Shown: positions 38,617 through 51,200 of the stretch, piece after piece
Position numbering within the stretch: the stretch's first letter is position 1
Layout of the letters: the number at the start of each line of letters is the position of its first letter
Assembly (NCBI GenBank): GCA_024449915.1
Contig: JAMZAV010000789.1
Coordinates: 124,001 to 188,000 of the forward strand
Length of the DNA: 64,000 nucleotides
Direction of reading: 5' to 3'
Source: Sweltsa coloradensis
Taxonomy: Eukaryota > Arthropoda > Insecta > Plecoptera > Chloroperlidae
Translations under genes and position numbers: made by a program
The notes under the pieces: generated by a model
Database searches by the model: none
Seen by the model: only the letters and a program-made list of their open reading frames with translations
Told to the model about the DNA's origin: nothing

Positions 38617-38735
38617 TGGTGGCTGCATAGTTCAGTTGGTAAGAGCATGGGCTAGCCCGTACAGCTAAGGTCCCGGGTTCGATCCCCGGTGTAGTCACTT
38701 TTTTAATTTTTGTCTAAAATACACATTTCATGTAT
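38617..38735 (+). repeat. tRNA-like SINE
   Basis: GGCTGCATAGTTCAGTTGGT head and CGGGTTCGATCCCCGG T arm. The acceptor arms pair with wobbles (GGCTGCA with TGTAGTC), but the anticodon arm is not canonical. The tail TTTTGTCTAAAA matches 12447-12640. Confidence 0.65.
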
Positions 38736-38939
38736 TGTTCTTCTTGTACTCGATGTAAAACAATGTTTATTTAATAACTTATAACTCATTGATATCTAGC
38801 CCAGATGTAAATTCCAGACGTAATTAATTAACGTTACAAAGTAACAAAACTAATTATACTTCCTAGCGTTTACCAATGATATTCTAATTACGTGCAAGGA
38901 CAAACAGTATAATACCACTGTGATCTTTCGTCTTGAAAT

Positions 38940-39037
38940 GAACGTAGTCTCATGATTGTGGTATGTGGTCCTTGGTCGCAGGCCGCGTGGCGCGTCTACA
39001 TCCGACGTCGGTGTCTGCCGCCGGTGGGGAGGCGGCG
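38940..39037 (+). promoter_or_regulatory. 5' flank or 5' UTR of the anoctamin gene
   Basis: G+C and CpG content rises sharply from about 38975, just before the chosen start codon. I see no TATA box. Two readings are possible. The exon may begin near 38940 with an unspliced 5' UTR. Alternatively the AG at 38980-38981 may be an acceptor for a non-coding exon further upstream. Transcript data would decide between them. Confidence 0.4.
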
Positions 39038-39232
39038 ATGGCGGGGGCGGAGGACGCCACGGACTCCGGGGGCGAAGAGGCGGGCGTCTTCCCGCAGACT
39101 TACATCGTGGTGAAGTTCTCTCAACACATCAACGCCAGCGCCTTGATGTGGCTCGTGGACAAGATAAGGGGCAACCGACGCGACGGAGGGGGCGAACTAC
39201 TTGTCAGGAGGCAACCACTGCGCAACAACGAG
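39038..39232 (+). CDS. ANO10: Anoctamin-10 exon 1 (start codon, N-terminal domain)
   Basis: Encodes residues 1-65 and ends in phase 0 at GAG|gtgagt. I chose the ATG at 39038 because its context, gcggcgATGg, has purines at -3 and +4. An in-frame ATG at 38963 would add 25 residues (MWSLVAGRVARLH...), but an AG at 38980-38981 could instead be a splice acceptor, making the stretch from 38982 the 5' part of this exon. Family similarity begins at [11 protein letters not shown] and includes the run [13 protein letters not shown], matching the ANO10 N-terminal domain. The exon is much richer in G+C and CpG than the introns. Confidence 0.85.
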
Positions 39233-42200
39233 GTGAGTGACTTGTAACCTCAAGGGTAAACATTTTTGTTTAAGTTACGTAGGACGCTTTCATCAGTTAG
39301 TTGGCATTTCCTGCTCTAAAAAAAAATGAAGAAAAAGAAACAGTTGCCAATATGGAATTTCATGTCGCGAGTCGTGACATATTTAGTGCACTTTTGCACA
39401 CAAATAATGTTTTTAAGTTGTAAAGGTTTTAATTATCACATTTTTGTAATTTTCTGGATATCCATAAATTTACTGCATTAGGGCCAAATTTCGTTATGTC
39501 CTATGATATTTTTTTAACTAACAGAGAAACGAGTCTGTGCGATCATAAGCACACCAAAACCAACCAATCAAAATTGTAAATATATAATATGTTTGTCAAA
39601 AGACCGTCATTTGAAATTTAGCAAAAATGTTGGAACAGTGAAAGTACGTACGATGTTCTAATAATTTGCAGGCACACTTATGAGTGACATTCATACCGAA
39701 CCTGTTATAAATAATTAGCCACTCAGTACCATTTCAAATGACATGTTTACTTGTGAATCACGCCCCAATGGTTGCTTTTGAACCCTATGTGGTGAATTCC
39801 CTACCACATTTATGTTCTAGGTGGAACGCGATTCCAAATATCGTTATCTATGCTAAATAAGCGTAACAAAACATCCTGTGCATGAAATTACTAGAATGAT
39901 AACAACGTTGGTGTCAAAACACAATTCATTGGAAGAACGCATTTGCATGCATTAGTCACGTAACAGCTAGAAATGCACTATCATTCAGCTGTCACCGATT
40001 CAAACTAGAGACAAAATAGTTAGCTAGTAGTAGTTGTAGTTAGTAGCAACACCAAAAACAAACTAGAACAAAGTACGTACTACTGGGTTGGCACAAAACA
40101 ATTACACAAACAATGCGTTTAAGACAACAATTCGCTAAGCTCGTGCATCAGAGACGACTTCTCTGACGCGACGTTACGAAGCATTTCAGTTCGTTTCACA
40201 ATATCTTGAGCCAGACTTGGCTGTATGACTTGATTTAATTATTTGCATACACTAAAGGTGGATGACTCAATCTTACCTTCAAACCCACTTCCGCGAGAAA
40301 CATAGTTGCATCACGTTGTCTGCCCTTGGATTTAAATGTTATTCCTCTTCAAAGTATGTATACTTTCATTAAAACTACTGTAGCACGGGTCTTTCCTCCC
40401 CACATCCCCAAGGCTAGGGTGGTGCATGCATAAACAGAAACGACAGCTAAATCACAGATAATCTGGTCATCGAAGCCTACAATATGAGGAACTGCCAACA
40501 CTACACGAATGAAAAAGGGTTTTAATTTAAAATTTGTAAATACCCTGGGATTAACAACAGAATTAAATGCCACCACCGTATTCAAATCTCACGAATAGTT
40601 ATGATTTTTGTTGCTTAACGACTCTATTAATGCACTAAGGCTATTCGAGACGATGATTGTTGATAGATAAGGGCGAAGGACGATCTCGTAGTACCATACT
40701 TTTCGGACCAGCGCCCTAATCGTATGTACCACAGCGAACGGCTGAGTCCCGCATAAGTATACCCAAAACATGTAACTATTAGTCGCCACTCATCGCCACA
40801 CACAATTGCATGAGACGCTATTACGTGTACTCTATGGACATGACTTCTCTGTGTAGGGGCTGATCCTTCACGTGTCAGCCTCCAAGATCAAGTTCCTGGA
40901 AGCTGCCGAGGAGATGGAACTGAAGAAGATGGACCGCAACGGACTGATGCGCGAGTTCACCGTCGGACAGATGGAGGACTTCCTTGAGGACGGGATGCAC
41001 ATGGAGGATCTCCTGACGACGGCAGAGAGGCAGCTCATCGTCAGGACAGAGCTGGAGAACATCAGGGCGCTGCCCGAGGACGACCATGTGCCCGGGTATT
41101 ACCTCAACAAGCTGTACGAGGGACAGTCACTAAGTAGGTCTCGCTTTGTTTATAACTCATGTTATAAAGTTTATTAAAGTTATTAAGTTATAAAGAATGA
41201 TGACAAATTCAGAATTAAAAATTTGCGACAGAACAATACACGTGGTTAAAATACAACGCACTCACCCACTGCGTGATATTTCGGCTGGATCCACTGCCAT
41301 CCTCGGACGCAAGGTCATACAACATCTCATAATAAAATATGTTCTTAAGTAACCTTGCTGTTGTTGATGTTGATGTTGATGTTGCTGATGTTGATGATGA
41401 TGTTGATGTTGATGTTGATGTTGATGTTGATGTTGATGTTGCTGATGTTGCTGATGTTGATCAGCGGGCTTATTGTAAAATACCGATACATTAATTGACT
41501 GATTCATCCGTCAATGCTGCTATGATTGGCAAGGTTGCGTCGGAATCACTATGCTATGCAGTCCTTTATTAGGTTCTGTAAAGAAACTTTTTCGTAGGGA
41601 TGCCCACTGTAGTGTGACGAAACTAGGTTAGGGTGTTGTGGCATAATTGTGAAGAGAATTCCTAGAGCTGTTTACAGAGGGAAGAAAACTTTGGAATAAC
41701 TCTCTGTCAGGTCAATAATCAATTGAGGCATTTGAGGAATCTGTTGAGGACGTTGTACCCTCCGGGATCACTCTCGCGCGTATACCGTATCGTTATCAGG
41801 CTATCAGGCTTGAAACACATTACACAGTTTAGTCCCTAACACTGTGTTTGCTGCACGAGTACAAGTTCTAACGAATGTTGCAAAACAGGCTTTGACGCAG
41901 AACGCAGAGTTTTAGTCTGGACTATGGAAGCTCTATCGTTGTCCTATCCGGTTTATGGTAAAAGGTGTGCACCAAAATGTCAAGTATGAATGTGTGCATT
42001 ATGCAACCTACTATAAACTCTAAATCGCTGATAGCTTTATGGCTAAGTGTAGTGTAATGTATTGTTTGTGTTAAAATGGTTTTCCAATTAATTTTACTTT
42101 TATAGGAAATGTTACTGAAATATGCAATTAACAACATTTCAAGACTTTTGGTTTTATAATAATATAATATAAAACATATTATTGATTGCCATACAAGCGC

Positions 42201-45200
42201 GACATAATGATATATATAATCTACTATCTAGCAAGAGCACGAATAATTGACGGTAATATTTTTGCGGGTAATAGAACAATCAACTTTATACAAAATGTGA
42301 TTTTAATAAAATTTAATACTTGTATGTATGTTTGCATATAATTTTGTTTGCGTGCCTAACATTATGGTTGGTTCATCCACATCCATCACGGTTAGTAAAC
42401 AAGTCGCGTCATGCCTAGGTTGTATGGTTGCCGTCCACTGGCGGAACGCATCTTGATCTAGGTGTCGTGTATTATTGCTGTGAATAGCTTTTGACTTTAC
42501 AATCATAAATGTCTGATATAGTTATATATTAGAGCAAAGCGTCAAAGATTTTTTATACTAAATTGCTATCAACATTTGAACAGAAGAATAATGAAGATTC
42601 GCGTTCGGTGATTTCTTCCTCGAAAGTTTGATTTTCCCCTGATTTGCTGATTCCTGATTCCTGATTTCTGATTTTTGCCAAACCTCACATTCGTTTAAGT
42701 GGGATCGCCTTATAAATCAGTTTTTTTCCGTTTTTCTTGTTTTGATGTTTTTCTTTCTTTCTTTTTCAATTCTTTTCTTTCTTTCTTTTAATCTGTTACA
42801 TTTGATTCATTATTAATTTTAATAAATATCCAATTCGAATTTGTTCCCAAAATTATTGTGTTTTATACATTATGTTGTAGTGTCTGCATTTATGTAATTA
42901 GTGGAATTTAATGGTCCTTTGCAAACCAGTTTTTATAACTGATAGGATAGACAAATAAATAAAATGTAATTTGAGCAACGTGTATTTGTGCATGTATTGA
43001 TGGATCGTCTCATGTGTAATTCAGCGCTTCCTGTCCTGCAGTCCAGGTGTGTCTTCACTGGGGCCTGGTCGAGTCCTTGTACCCCCTCCACGACTGGGAC
43101 GCCCTCAACAAACTCGGCAAGAAGTGGTACTGGGCGATATTTCGCAAGCAGCCATTCGGTAAGACCAATATAACGCTTACTTTTCACGAATGGTATTTTG
43201 GTTATAGTGTCCCTGCTTTCTATGCAGAAGGTCCTGTGTTCGGATCCCTCTATACACGCAGAAGATTTATAACTTCTGATTTGGACTTAAGTCCACCCAT
43301 CCTTGTTAATTCTGGCCCTGCCCGAGGGTAGAATCGTGTCCAACTAGTATGGTCGGTGTTTCCTATTTCAAATATTTGTCATTGTTCACTACGGCGTGGG
43401 CACCAACTAGGTTGGCTTGGTCTGCTTGGAAAAGTGTTATGTCCCCCACCCCACTGATAATCAGTTATTTCACTGAGTCACTGAGACTAAATACGAACAA
43501 ATTTATTTCATGTAATTAATTAACTACATCTTGTTTCAATTAGTTTTTATAAAAGAATATGTTTTCGAGGGAAAGAAGATCGAAGAAAATTAACTGACTT
43601 GTAAACGTTTACGCAATTTCTACATTTAAGAGTTTACTATAATCCTACTCCGAAAATGACATTAATTGTACACTTCACATAGAGATGTGATTAAAATAGT
43701 GTCACCTGTTTTAATTGTCTTTGAATAAGGTTCTAATTCCTTCCTGGCGAAGTGTTGCGACACTGATGAGTATGCCAACTAGAAATAACTAGTAGACTTA
43801 CATTCAAGATAATGAGCTAATTAATCCACCAACTTTTGTCTGCTCGTTGTACAGGGTCATGAACTCTTATCGAATTGATTGTCACAGCAAACTCTATCTC
43901 GTGATGTTTAACTTATCCTTTGAACTCATGTCTGCAATTTTGTGTGTCTATTGTGCAATTTTACGTTTATGGCGTTGACTACAATGTGCATAGAGAAGTA
44001 TAATTAGTAATTACACAACCTGCGATTGTTTGTGTGGCGTTCGGGTTAAATATGTTCGTGTGATGTAAATTTATACCATACGTATTATCACAACCAACAC
44101 GGGATTATTATCTATCCGGCTATTTATAATCAAACTTGTCATATATTTGCTGAGTTATTAATGTAATGTAGAAAATGAACTTTAGTTCATTTTTTCATGT
44201 ATTATCATGCTTCCATAACATAATAGTAAGAGTCGACCTGCAACATCAGTGATTTTTTACTAGATTACTTCCTGAAATTTACAGACTGATATGAAACTTT
44301 GCACAGATGTTTTGGTCGTGTATATAAAGTACTCTAGAGAGTATCGATGCTATTAAAAAACAATCACAAAATATATTTAATAAATTAAATTGGATTTTAG
44401 GGGTTTAAATTAGTGTAAAATCATGAAATTGGTCATATTAGGTACTTTTTTTTACTAGTCCCCAATAACTTTCAATAATATTTGACTATAATGGAGGGAA
44501 TATGTCCATGCTTGACAAAACCACGCAAAATTGTATATCAATCAGATGCCAAACAAATGAATGAAAAGCCCCAGAAAAGATGCCAAATACTTAAATAGGT
44601 AAATCGCTCGCTAGTAATTTATTATGTTTATGTCTACGTATATTTCCGTCACCCATGACTGGTATACCCAGAACCACAGCTCTCTCAGCACTACGCATAG
44701 AATGAGCGTAGAAAGTGATGCACATTTCAATTAAAGGGAAAATGCCAAAACTGGACTTAAACCCTAAAATGCGCGTTCGGGTAGTCGTAATTATTAAAGA
44801 GCATTCCTTAGTATTGTCAAGACGCTTTGGAGAATTCATTGATGTAATTGAAAATAAAAAATACCCACCTGTATCTTAAATACAGGACAACAATATTATG
44901 TTTCGTGTTACTCCCATTTTATCAACACTCGCGCGCGCCAAATGTTGAATTTGTGTTCTGACTACATGACATTCGTGTCAGCTCTTAGCTTTGCGTTGAG
45001 AAGCATTATGTTTGTGTTAGCGGTTTTACTCTTCTTCCGTGATTCTACATAACAATTGATCATTTGCATATAATCTAGAGTTGCCACACACTGTTTTCTG
45101 TTCAAACAAGATGCTTCTTCGGATTTGGTTTGTTTTTGTAAGAGTAATGCATGTTTGTCTTCAAGTGCCAGCTAATGCTATCTGTAAACAATGTATTCGC

Positions 45201-48200
45201 GTGTGCTTCTCAGAGGAGATCCGGCTGTACTTCGGCGAGGCTGTGGCGCTGTACTTCATTTTCCTAGGCTTCTACACCACGGCCCTCGTGGCTCCGATGA
45301 TCTTCGGTTTCCTGCACTTCTTCCTCTCCTCCGAGTCTCTCGCCTTCTTCTGCGTCTTCAACGTCCTCTGGGTTACCGTGTTCCTTGAAGTAGGTAACAA
45401 TGCTTCGGACGAAAACATGTTCTTTTAGGCCTGGATGAAACTAATTTTGTTAGTTTACCTTTTCCAGACTCACTTAAACATATTAATGCATACACTCATT
45501 CACTCGATTATCCACTATCTTGATCAATGGAGAACACGATCCCAAGCAAAGTAAATCACTACGTCATTATCTTCACTCACTTACTGGAGATGAGAATGAT
45601 TGGCTAAAATAAGGGATCATTGTGATTAAATCGTGTGAAGATTAATGACAGCAACATGGCAGATGTTAATTTAATAAGACCTTCTGGCTCCAATAGCTCA
45701 ATTCGCGAACATTCTTGTTAATACTTCTAACTATAGTCAACCCTCATTTTGGGTAGTGTATTTTATAAATAATAATGGTTGCACTATCTCTCCAAAAAGT
45801 TTGTAGAAAAATTGTACACAGAACGTTTCTTTACTATTTGTTTGCATTTTAAGTTTATTTTGCATGAATTTTTGGTTTAATCTTATGTGTGTTATGTATT
45901 AACTATAGATGGATTTTACTGTATATCCGCCAGCGCAACACTTCATTGTATAAGTGATGGACCTAAATCAAAATATTAATTAAGAACTGGGAAAATTTAC
46001 GTTCGAATAACATTTTCTTAATTCATGAGCACGTACAATTATTTTATGTAATTACTTAGTTTCAGTTCATTGGCTGGAAAACGTAAGTGTATTATAGTAC
46101 CCTAAAACTAGCCTTTTTTAATCAATGTCTAAAACAAGCACAGAATCGTTATATGGATGAAAAGTTAGTCTAGAAACAACATGGCTACACGATTTTACAT
46201 TCAAATTACGAAAGGATCAAAACAAATGTTTGCCTGCGGCGTTGTAGATAGGGGTGTGTGCAAGCAAGCGAGGGGTAGAGCAAAAAGATCCCCTCCATAT
46301 GCCCAGGTTTTCTCTCGGAGAATTTCAACAAGAGAACGAATAAAACCATTTGCCATCTATCAAACACAAATAATGGGTTTTAAATTACCCCTTCTTTCCA
46401 ATAATAAAAGAGTGAAAATCGACCATTATAATCTATTTCCTTTAGCGTTACTTGTGCCGTCCGATTGATGCAATTTGGCATTATGCCTCCCATTTCTCTC
46501 AAAATAAAACGCAGTCCTCGGCAATATCCTCAAATCTGTTCCATACGTCTATAAATATACTTTAATGGGAAGCCTATTATGGCAAAATAAATACGTTCTT
46601 ACTCTCCTTTCTCGCCGTTAGCGTCACGTGCACTAAAACAGTACAAAATAGATTGCTGAAATAATGTTTTCTCAGTTACGCCGAAATCGTTAAGAAATGT
46701 TCTGGGAAAAATTACGAAAGAGAAAAAGTAAATGACTAATCATCGTTATCATTACTATAGCACGTTCGATGCGATTGTTTACAGTTTTTACACAGTTCAA
46801 AATTATGTTCTCTTATCCTTTAGTTGTTTTATTTCGCAGTATTTAACCAACATCTCACGTATCTGGCTATCTCGTGAACGAATATATTCCAGTCTCGAAT
46901 GTACTATGCTACATTTTCCTTCCGTTTTCCCCACAGTAAATTCTGTAATAATCTCTTTATCCGAAATACGTGTCCTTCTGAACTACCTTTGCTTTTCATT
47001 TTACTTTTCTACAAGCTTGCTGGTTGTCGTTTGCTCTTTCAAAATGTAGGTTCATATGAAAAAACATCATTCTAAGTACTCGACCTTTTTCTTCCCTTAC
47101 TCATTCTAGTCCATATTTCACAACAAAAAATTTCAAAGCAACGAACACACAATATTAGACTTACTTGATCCTTTAATTAATTGAAAGAAAACATTGAACT
47201 GTCTCCTTCTATTTTATTTGTCAAAAAATCACAAATATATTGTCCAATGCACGTGCAGTACGACCGTATAGACTAAATCATACGCGAGTGTTGCCTAATG
47301 TTGGTTATTTGTTTGGTTGCGCATGTACAGCTGTGGAAAAGAAAGTGCACCGAGCTAGCCTTCACCTGGGGCACGATCGGGATGACGAGTATGGGGGACC
47401 CCCGCCCCAACTTCTGGGGCATCATGGCCATGGACCCAATCACCGGCAAGTACCAGCCCCAGTTTCCGCGCTGGAAAACCAACTTGAGGGTGGGTGATGA
47501 CGACGACAAACATCTATCCGAACACTGGCTTCATTTATTCCAAAACACAGACCGTTTTTTATTATTATTTCTTTTTTTCTACGTCAAATCTTTTGTAATA
47601 TTTTGTATTTCCACTGTACAGTAGTTACTAACGACACTGTCTTGTAAATCAATGTAGTCGCTTTATCGTAAGATAGTTTTAAAGGCGGTAAGTGGATGTC
47701 TAAGATGTTTGCCGAAAAGCGATTTGCACGCTACAAACTTTGGTAGTGAGTTTTTTTAGGGGTGGAATTGATCGAATACTACTATAGCGTCACATATGAT
47801 TTCATAAAATCATTGGTATGCTTACGAATATAAAATAAATACATCGTAATAAAAGTAACTAATCGTGGTAAAATGTCAATCACAGAGCACAGGAATATGT
47901 ATGTGTAAGTTTAAGAGAGATCACCGGAAAACGTTAGTTATTATTGCAATTTACAAGTAATTTAATGAAAAGCTGAATCGAAGATAAAACGACAATTACC
48001 TGCCAAGATATTTGATTGATACATTTTAAGAAAGAACAATTGCATTGTTTAGGCGAACTTTAATTATTATATATTATGCTTAAAGGAATCGATTGTTATA
48101 GCTGTTCCGCAGCAAGTATGCCGGTACTTGCGACCTCGGCGGGCCAATGAGCGATCAGTATTTTGAATTGAGGGGCCGCTGATTGGCTACAATTATTAAT

Positions 48201-51200
48201 CCACCCGCCGGTGACGTCTGCTTTGGCATACTTGCTTCGGACCAACTGTAACTTCAGTATTGCCATGTGGTGTACATCTTCAAATTATCAATATGATCGG
48301 TTCTCAATTCCAGATGTACTGTGTGTCCCTACCCATCGTGTTGATCTGCATGATTGGGGGCTTCATAGTGATGTTAGCCTCGTTCTGGGCCGAGGAGCAC
48401 ATGACCAAGAAGTACAAGGGCAACGACTCTCAGGTGGCGCAGGCGCTCATCTTGATGCCGAGTGTGATCTACGCAGCACTCGTCTTCGTAATGAACTCGT
48501 ACTACAGACGGCTGGCCACCTACCTCACAGAATGGGGTAAGAAGTTCCAGCTAGCTAGAAAAACTAATTTGTATTGATGGTAGCTAGTTCAGGGTTTAAT
48601 CACGTAATGGTCAAGAGGTGAAAGTAAATAATTCTTCTCAGGGTTGAAATTAGATCTTCTACTTCCCAAACAGATGCTGTCAATTCTCTGAGATTAGGAG
48701 ATGCAAGCTGAGTGCCCTGAAGGGGAGTCGGCTAATGTAATTTCTGCTTCTCATTTCTTGAAAGGATAAATACTTTTTCCTTGAGAGCAGAAAAATAAAG
48801 TAAAAATGTAAAATTAAGACCGAGGTGGCATACGGATGTAGTACTTATTAAAATGAAAAAAATGCATACAAAATTTATGTTCATTTTATAATTTTATTAT
48901 AATATGTATATAATATATATTATATTCAAAGTATATCACAGAGTAGAGCTCCACACCGAATACAAAGGTTATATACATATATTACAAATCATTATAAATA
49001 CAAGGTTAACCAGTGATTACTAATCCACTTTTAGAAAATAAATTTGATTACTAAACCTGGTTGACATTTCCACTTATATCCTATAATGACGTATTATTTT
49101 TTAACATGATTTTGAACATAATTGGATATTTCTCCTAGAATGTGATGATGACTTATAAGCGTTTGGCAAATTAATGGTGAAGATAATTTTTAATCGAAGT
49201 TACTGTGGCGAATTTTACCTCCTAGATATTTTGGGAATTTAGGAATTGGGGTCTTGCAAAGTATAGTACAAGCACATATATTAAAGTACACTACTCTATT
49301 ATCTGTGGTACAAGTAAAATATATGCATAGGCCTACTTGCTTGTTGCAAAGATACCGTGCTATTCAGATGATTTTGATGGTGATTATTGTTGCTTTACTT
49401 CTCTAAAGAATGAAAATAAATCGTGATTTTTGTTTTTGTTTTAAAAATTGGCATTTCAAATATTCAGAATTTCTTTTTTAGATTCGTGTGTACATATTTA
49501 ATTCCCCTAAATGTTTCTAAAAATATGTGTTAAAAATGAATTCTCACTTACTAATTTCCTTTTTTGAGATCGTTTACATGTTGTTATATTATATGGCTAG
49601 TTTTAAATTTATTGTTTTAAATCATATTTTCAGAAAACCACAGGACTCAATCTCAATTTGAGAGACATCAAATCACAAAACTTGTGCTTTTTGAGTTCGT
49701 TAACAACTTTATGTCTCTCTTTTACATCGCCTTCTACATTCAGGATATGGAGATGCTGAGACATGTGAGTAACCCTGTACATTTTAGCTTTAGAACATTT
49801 TCAAGAGTATCAAGGATGATTTACGATTGTGGGAACGTGAACGTAGGTGGACGGGTTAAGAAAGGTGGCACAACAATACTTAAGTGCTCGGCTGCTCCAG
49901 CAGTGTAGGAATTTCCAAATTCAATACTTTTGGTAAATCATAAACGATTTGTATTCCATTTTTACCAGCGTTGCGGTCGATCATTAATCGGCCTCATTCT
50001 AAAAGTTTTTCGAAACGTGTCTCACAAAATTAAACTGGGACGGAAAACAGTCACCCCTAAAAAAAAGAAAACGAAAAATTAATACACAATAATAAGAAAT
50101 GCCGTCGCAATAGATTTTAACAAATCATGTTGACTTGACCTTCATAGACACTTACTCATCAACTTACTTTTCAAAGCTAATTCATTCTCTTTGAATTCGT
50201 TTAAATCCTCACGAAGGTACCGACATTGGCATACACTCCCAAAATTGTTAATCTACGTGCTAAATCAAGATTCAGGACATTAACACGTTTCATTCATCTG
50301 CTAACTACGTAAGTCGTTTATTTAATTATTTTTACCCTTGATACTTGTTTGTTTTACTAAGTAATTTAAGTCTAATGACCTTTTATATGTTAATGTATTT
50401 CAGCTGTTATTTGGACTTGTGGATGTGGACATAATGAGTACACTATATACACTACAGACTGAACGTTTGTAAAAACGTTAATTTATCTGGCTGTGGTTAG
50501 ATTTGTTGGGATGGCATGCATTAAAATAGTCTTTGTAAGGATTGATTTACATTAGCGATACTATTAGTCACTCAACGCTATTACTATGATCAATGCAATC
50601 CTCCAGATCGCAATGATTGCAACCTTTAATGCATTTACAAACATTATAGCGTATCGCTTACACCTTTAAAATACAGTTTAAATTTTAAGAATATCTTATA
50701 CTAGGGAATAAAATTTGAATTCATATTGCACATTGTTTTCATTAACATAAACGTTTTTATAATATTGAAGCCTATAAAACAGATGAAATTAGGTATATGA
50801 ATTTGTTTCAGCAACTAGCCGTGATGCTTATTATCCTGCAAGCCATTAACAACTTCCAAGAGGCCTTACTTCCACTGATAATCCAGTACTACGGTAAAAA
50901 GGTAATGCGCATGATCTTGACGTATACCAATATATGGGAATAATCTAATAATTTGTGTATTTTTGGTAATAATCAGAGTTATATTCTAAATCAGCAAAAT
51001 TAAATAATAGCATTATTTTGCCAACATATTATCATTTAATAAAATAAAGTCACATTTTAATAAGTAGCTAAGGTACTTCTTATGTTAACGTTAGTCATAC
51101 AACACTAACTGACTGACATTGTAGCCAACAGTTGATTGTGGATATAAACTATGTACCCAGTAAAAGCAAACTGTAATCGTATTTAAATTGCTATCACCTC

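Larger units (their letters stand above)
38024..38939. other. SINE cluster upstream of the anoctamin gene
   Basis: Three tRNA-like units in the same orientation, detailed separately, fill much of this stretch. The rest is AT-rich. The nearest unit ends about 300 bp before the first coding exon. Confidence 0.6.
41134..43041 (+). other. Anoctamin intron 2 (1908 bp)
   Basis: Holds a GATGTT-type repeat (41357-41460) and a full family E copy (42412-42960). The minus-strand histidine/glutamine frame at 41262-41507 is a by-product of the repeat. Confidence 0.8.

Noticed and set aside
38963..39037. Signal peptide or extra N-terminal domain from the upstream ATG
   Set aside because: The 25 extra residues are basic and not hydrophobic enough, and ANO10 proteins start close to the TYIVVKF segment.
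41262..41507. Minus-strand histidine/glutamine-rich protein
   Set aside because: It is the translation of the GATGTT repeat in intron 2.
44591..44839. Minus-strand frame in intron 3 as a transposase piece
   Set aside because: I could not match it to any transposase motif. Left unassigned.
46181..46468. 95-codon open frame in intron 4
   Set aside because: Basic, low-complexity translation without a recognisable domain; lies wholly inside an intron.
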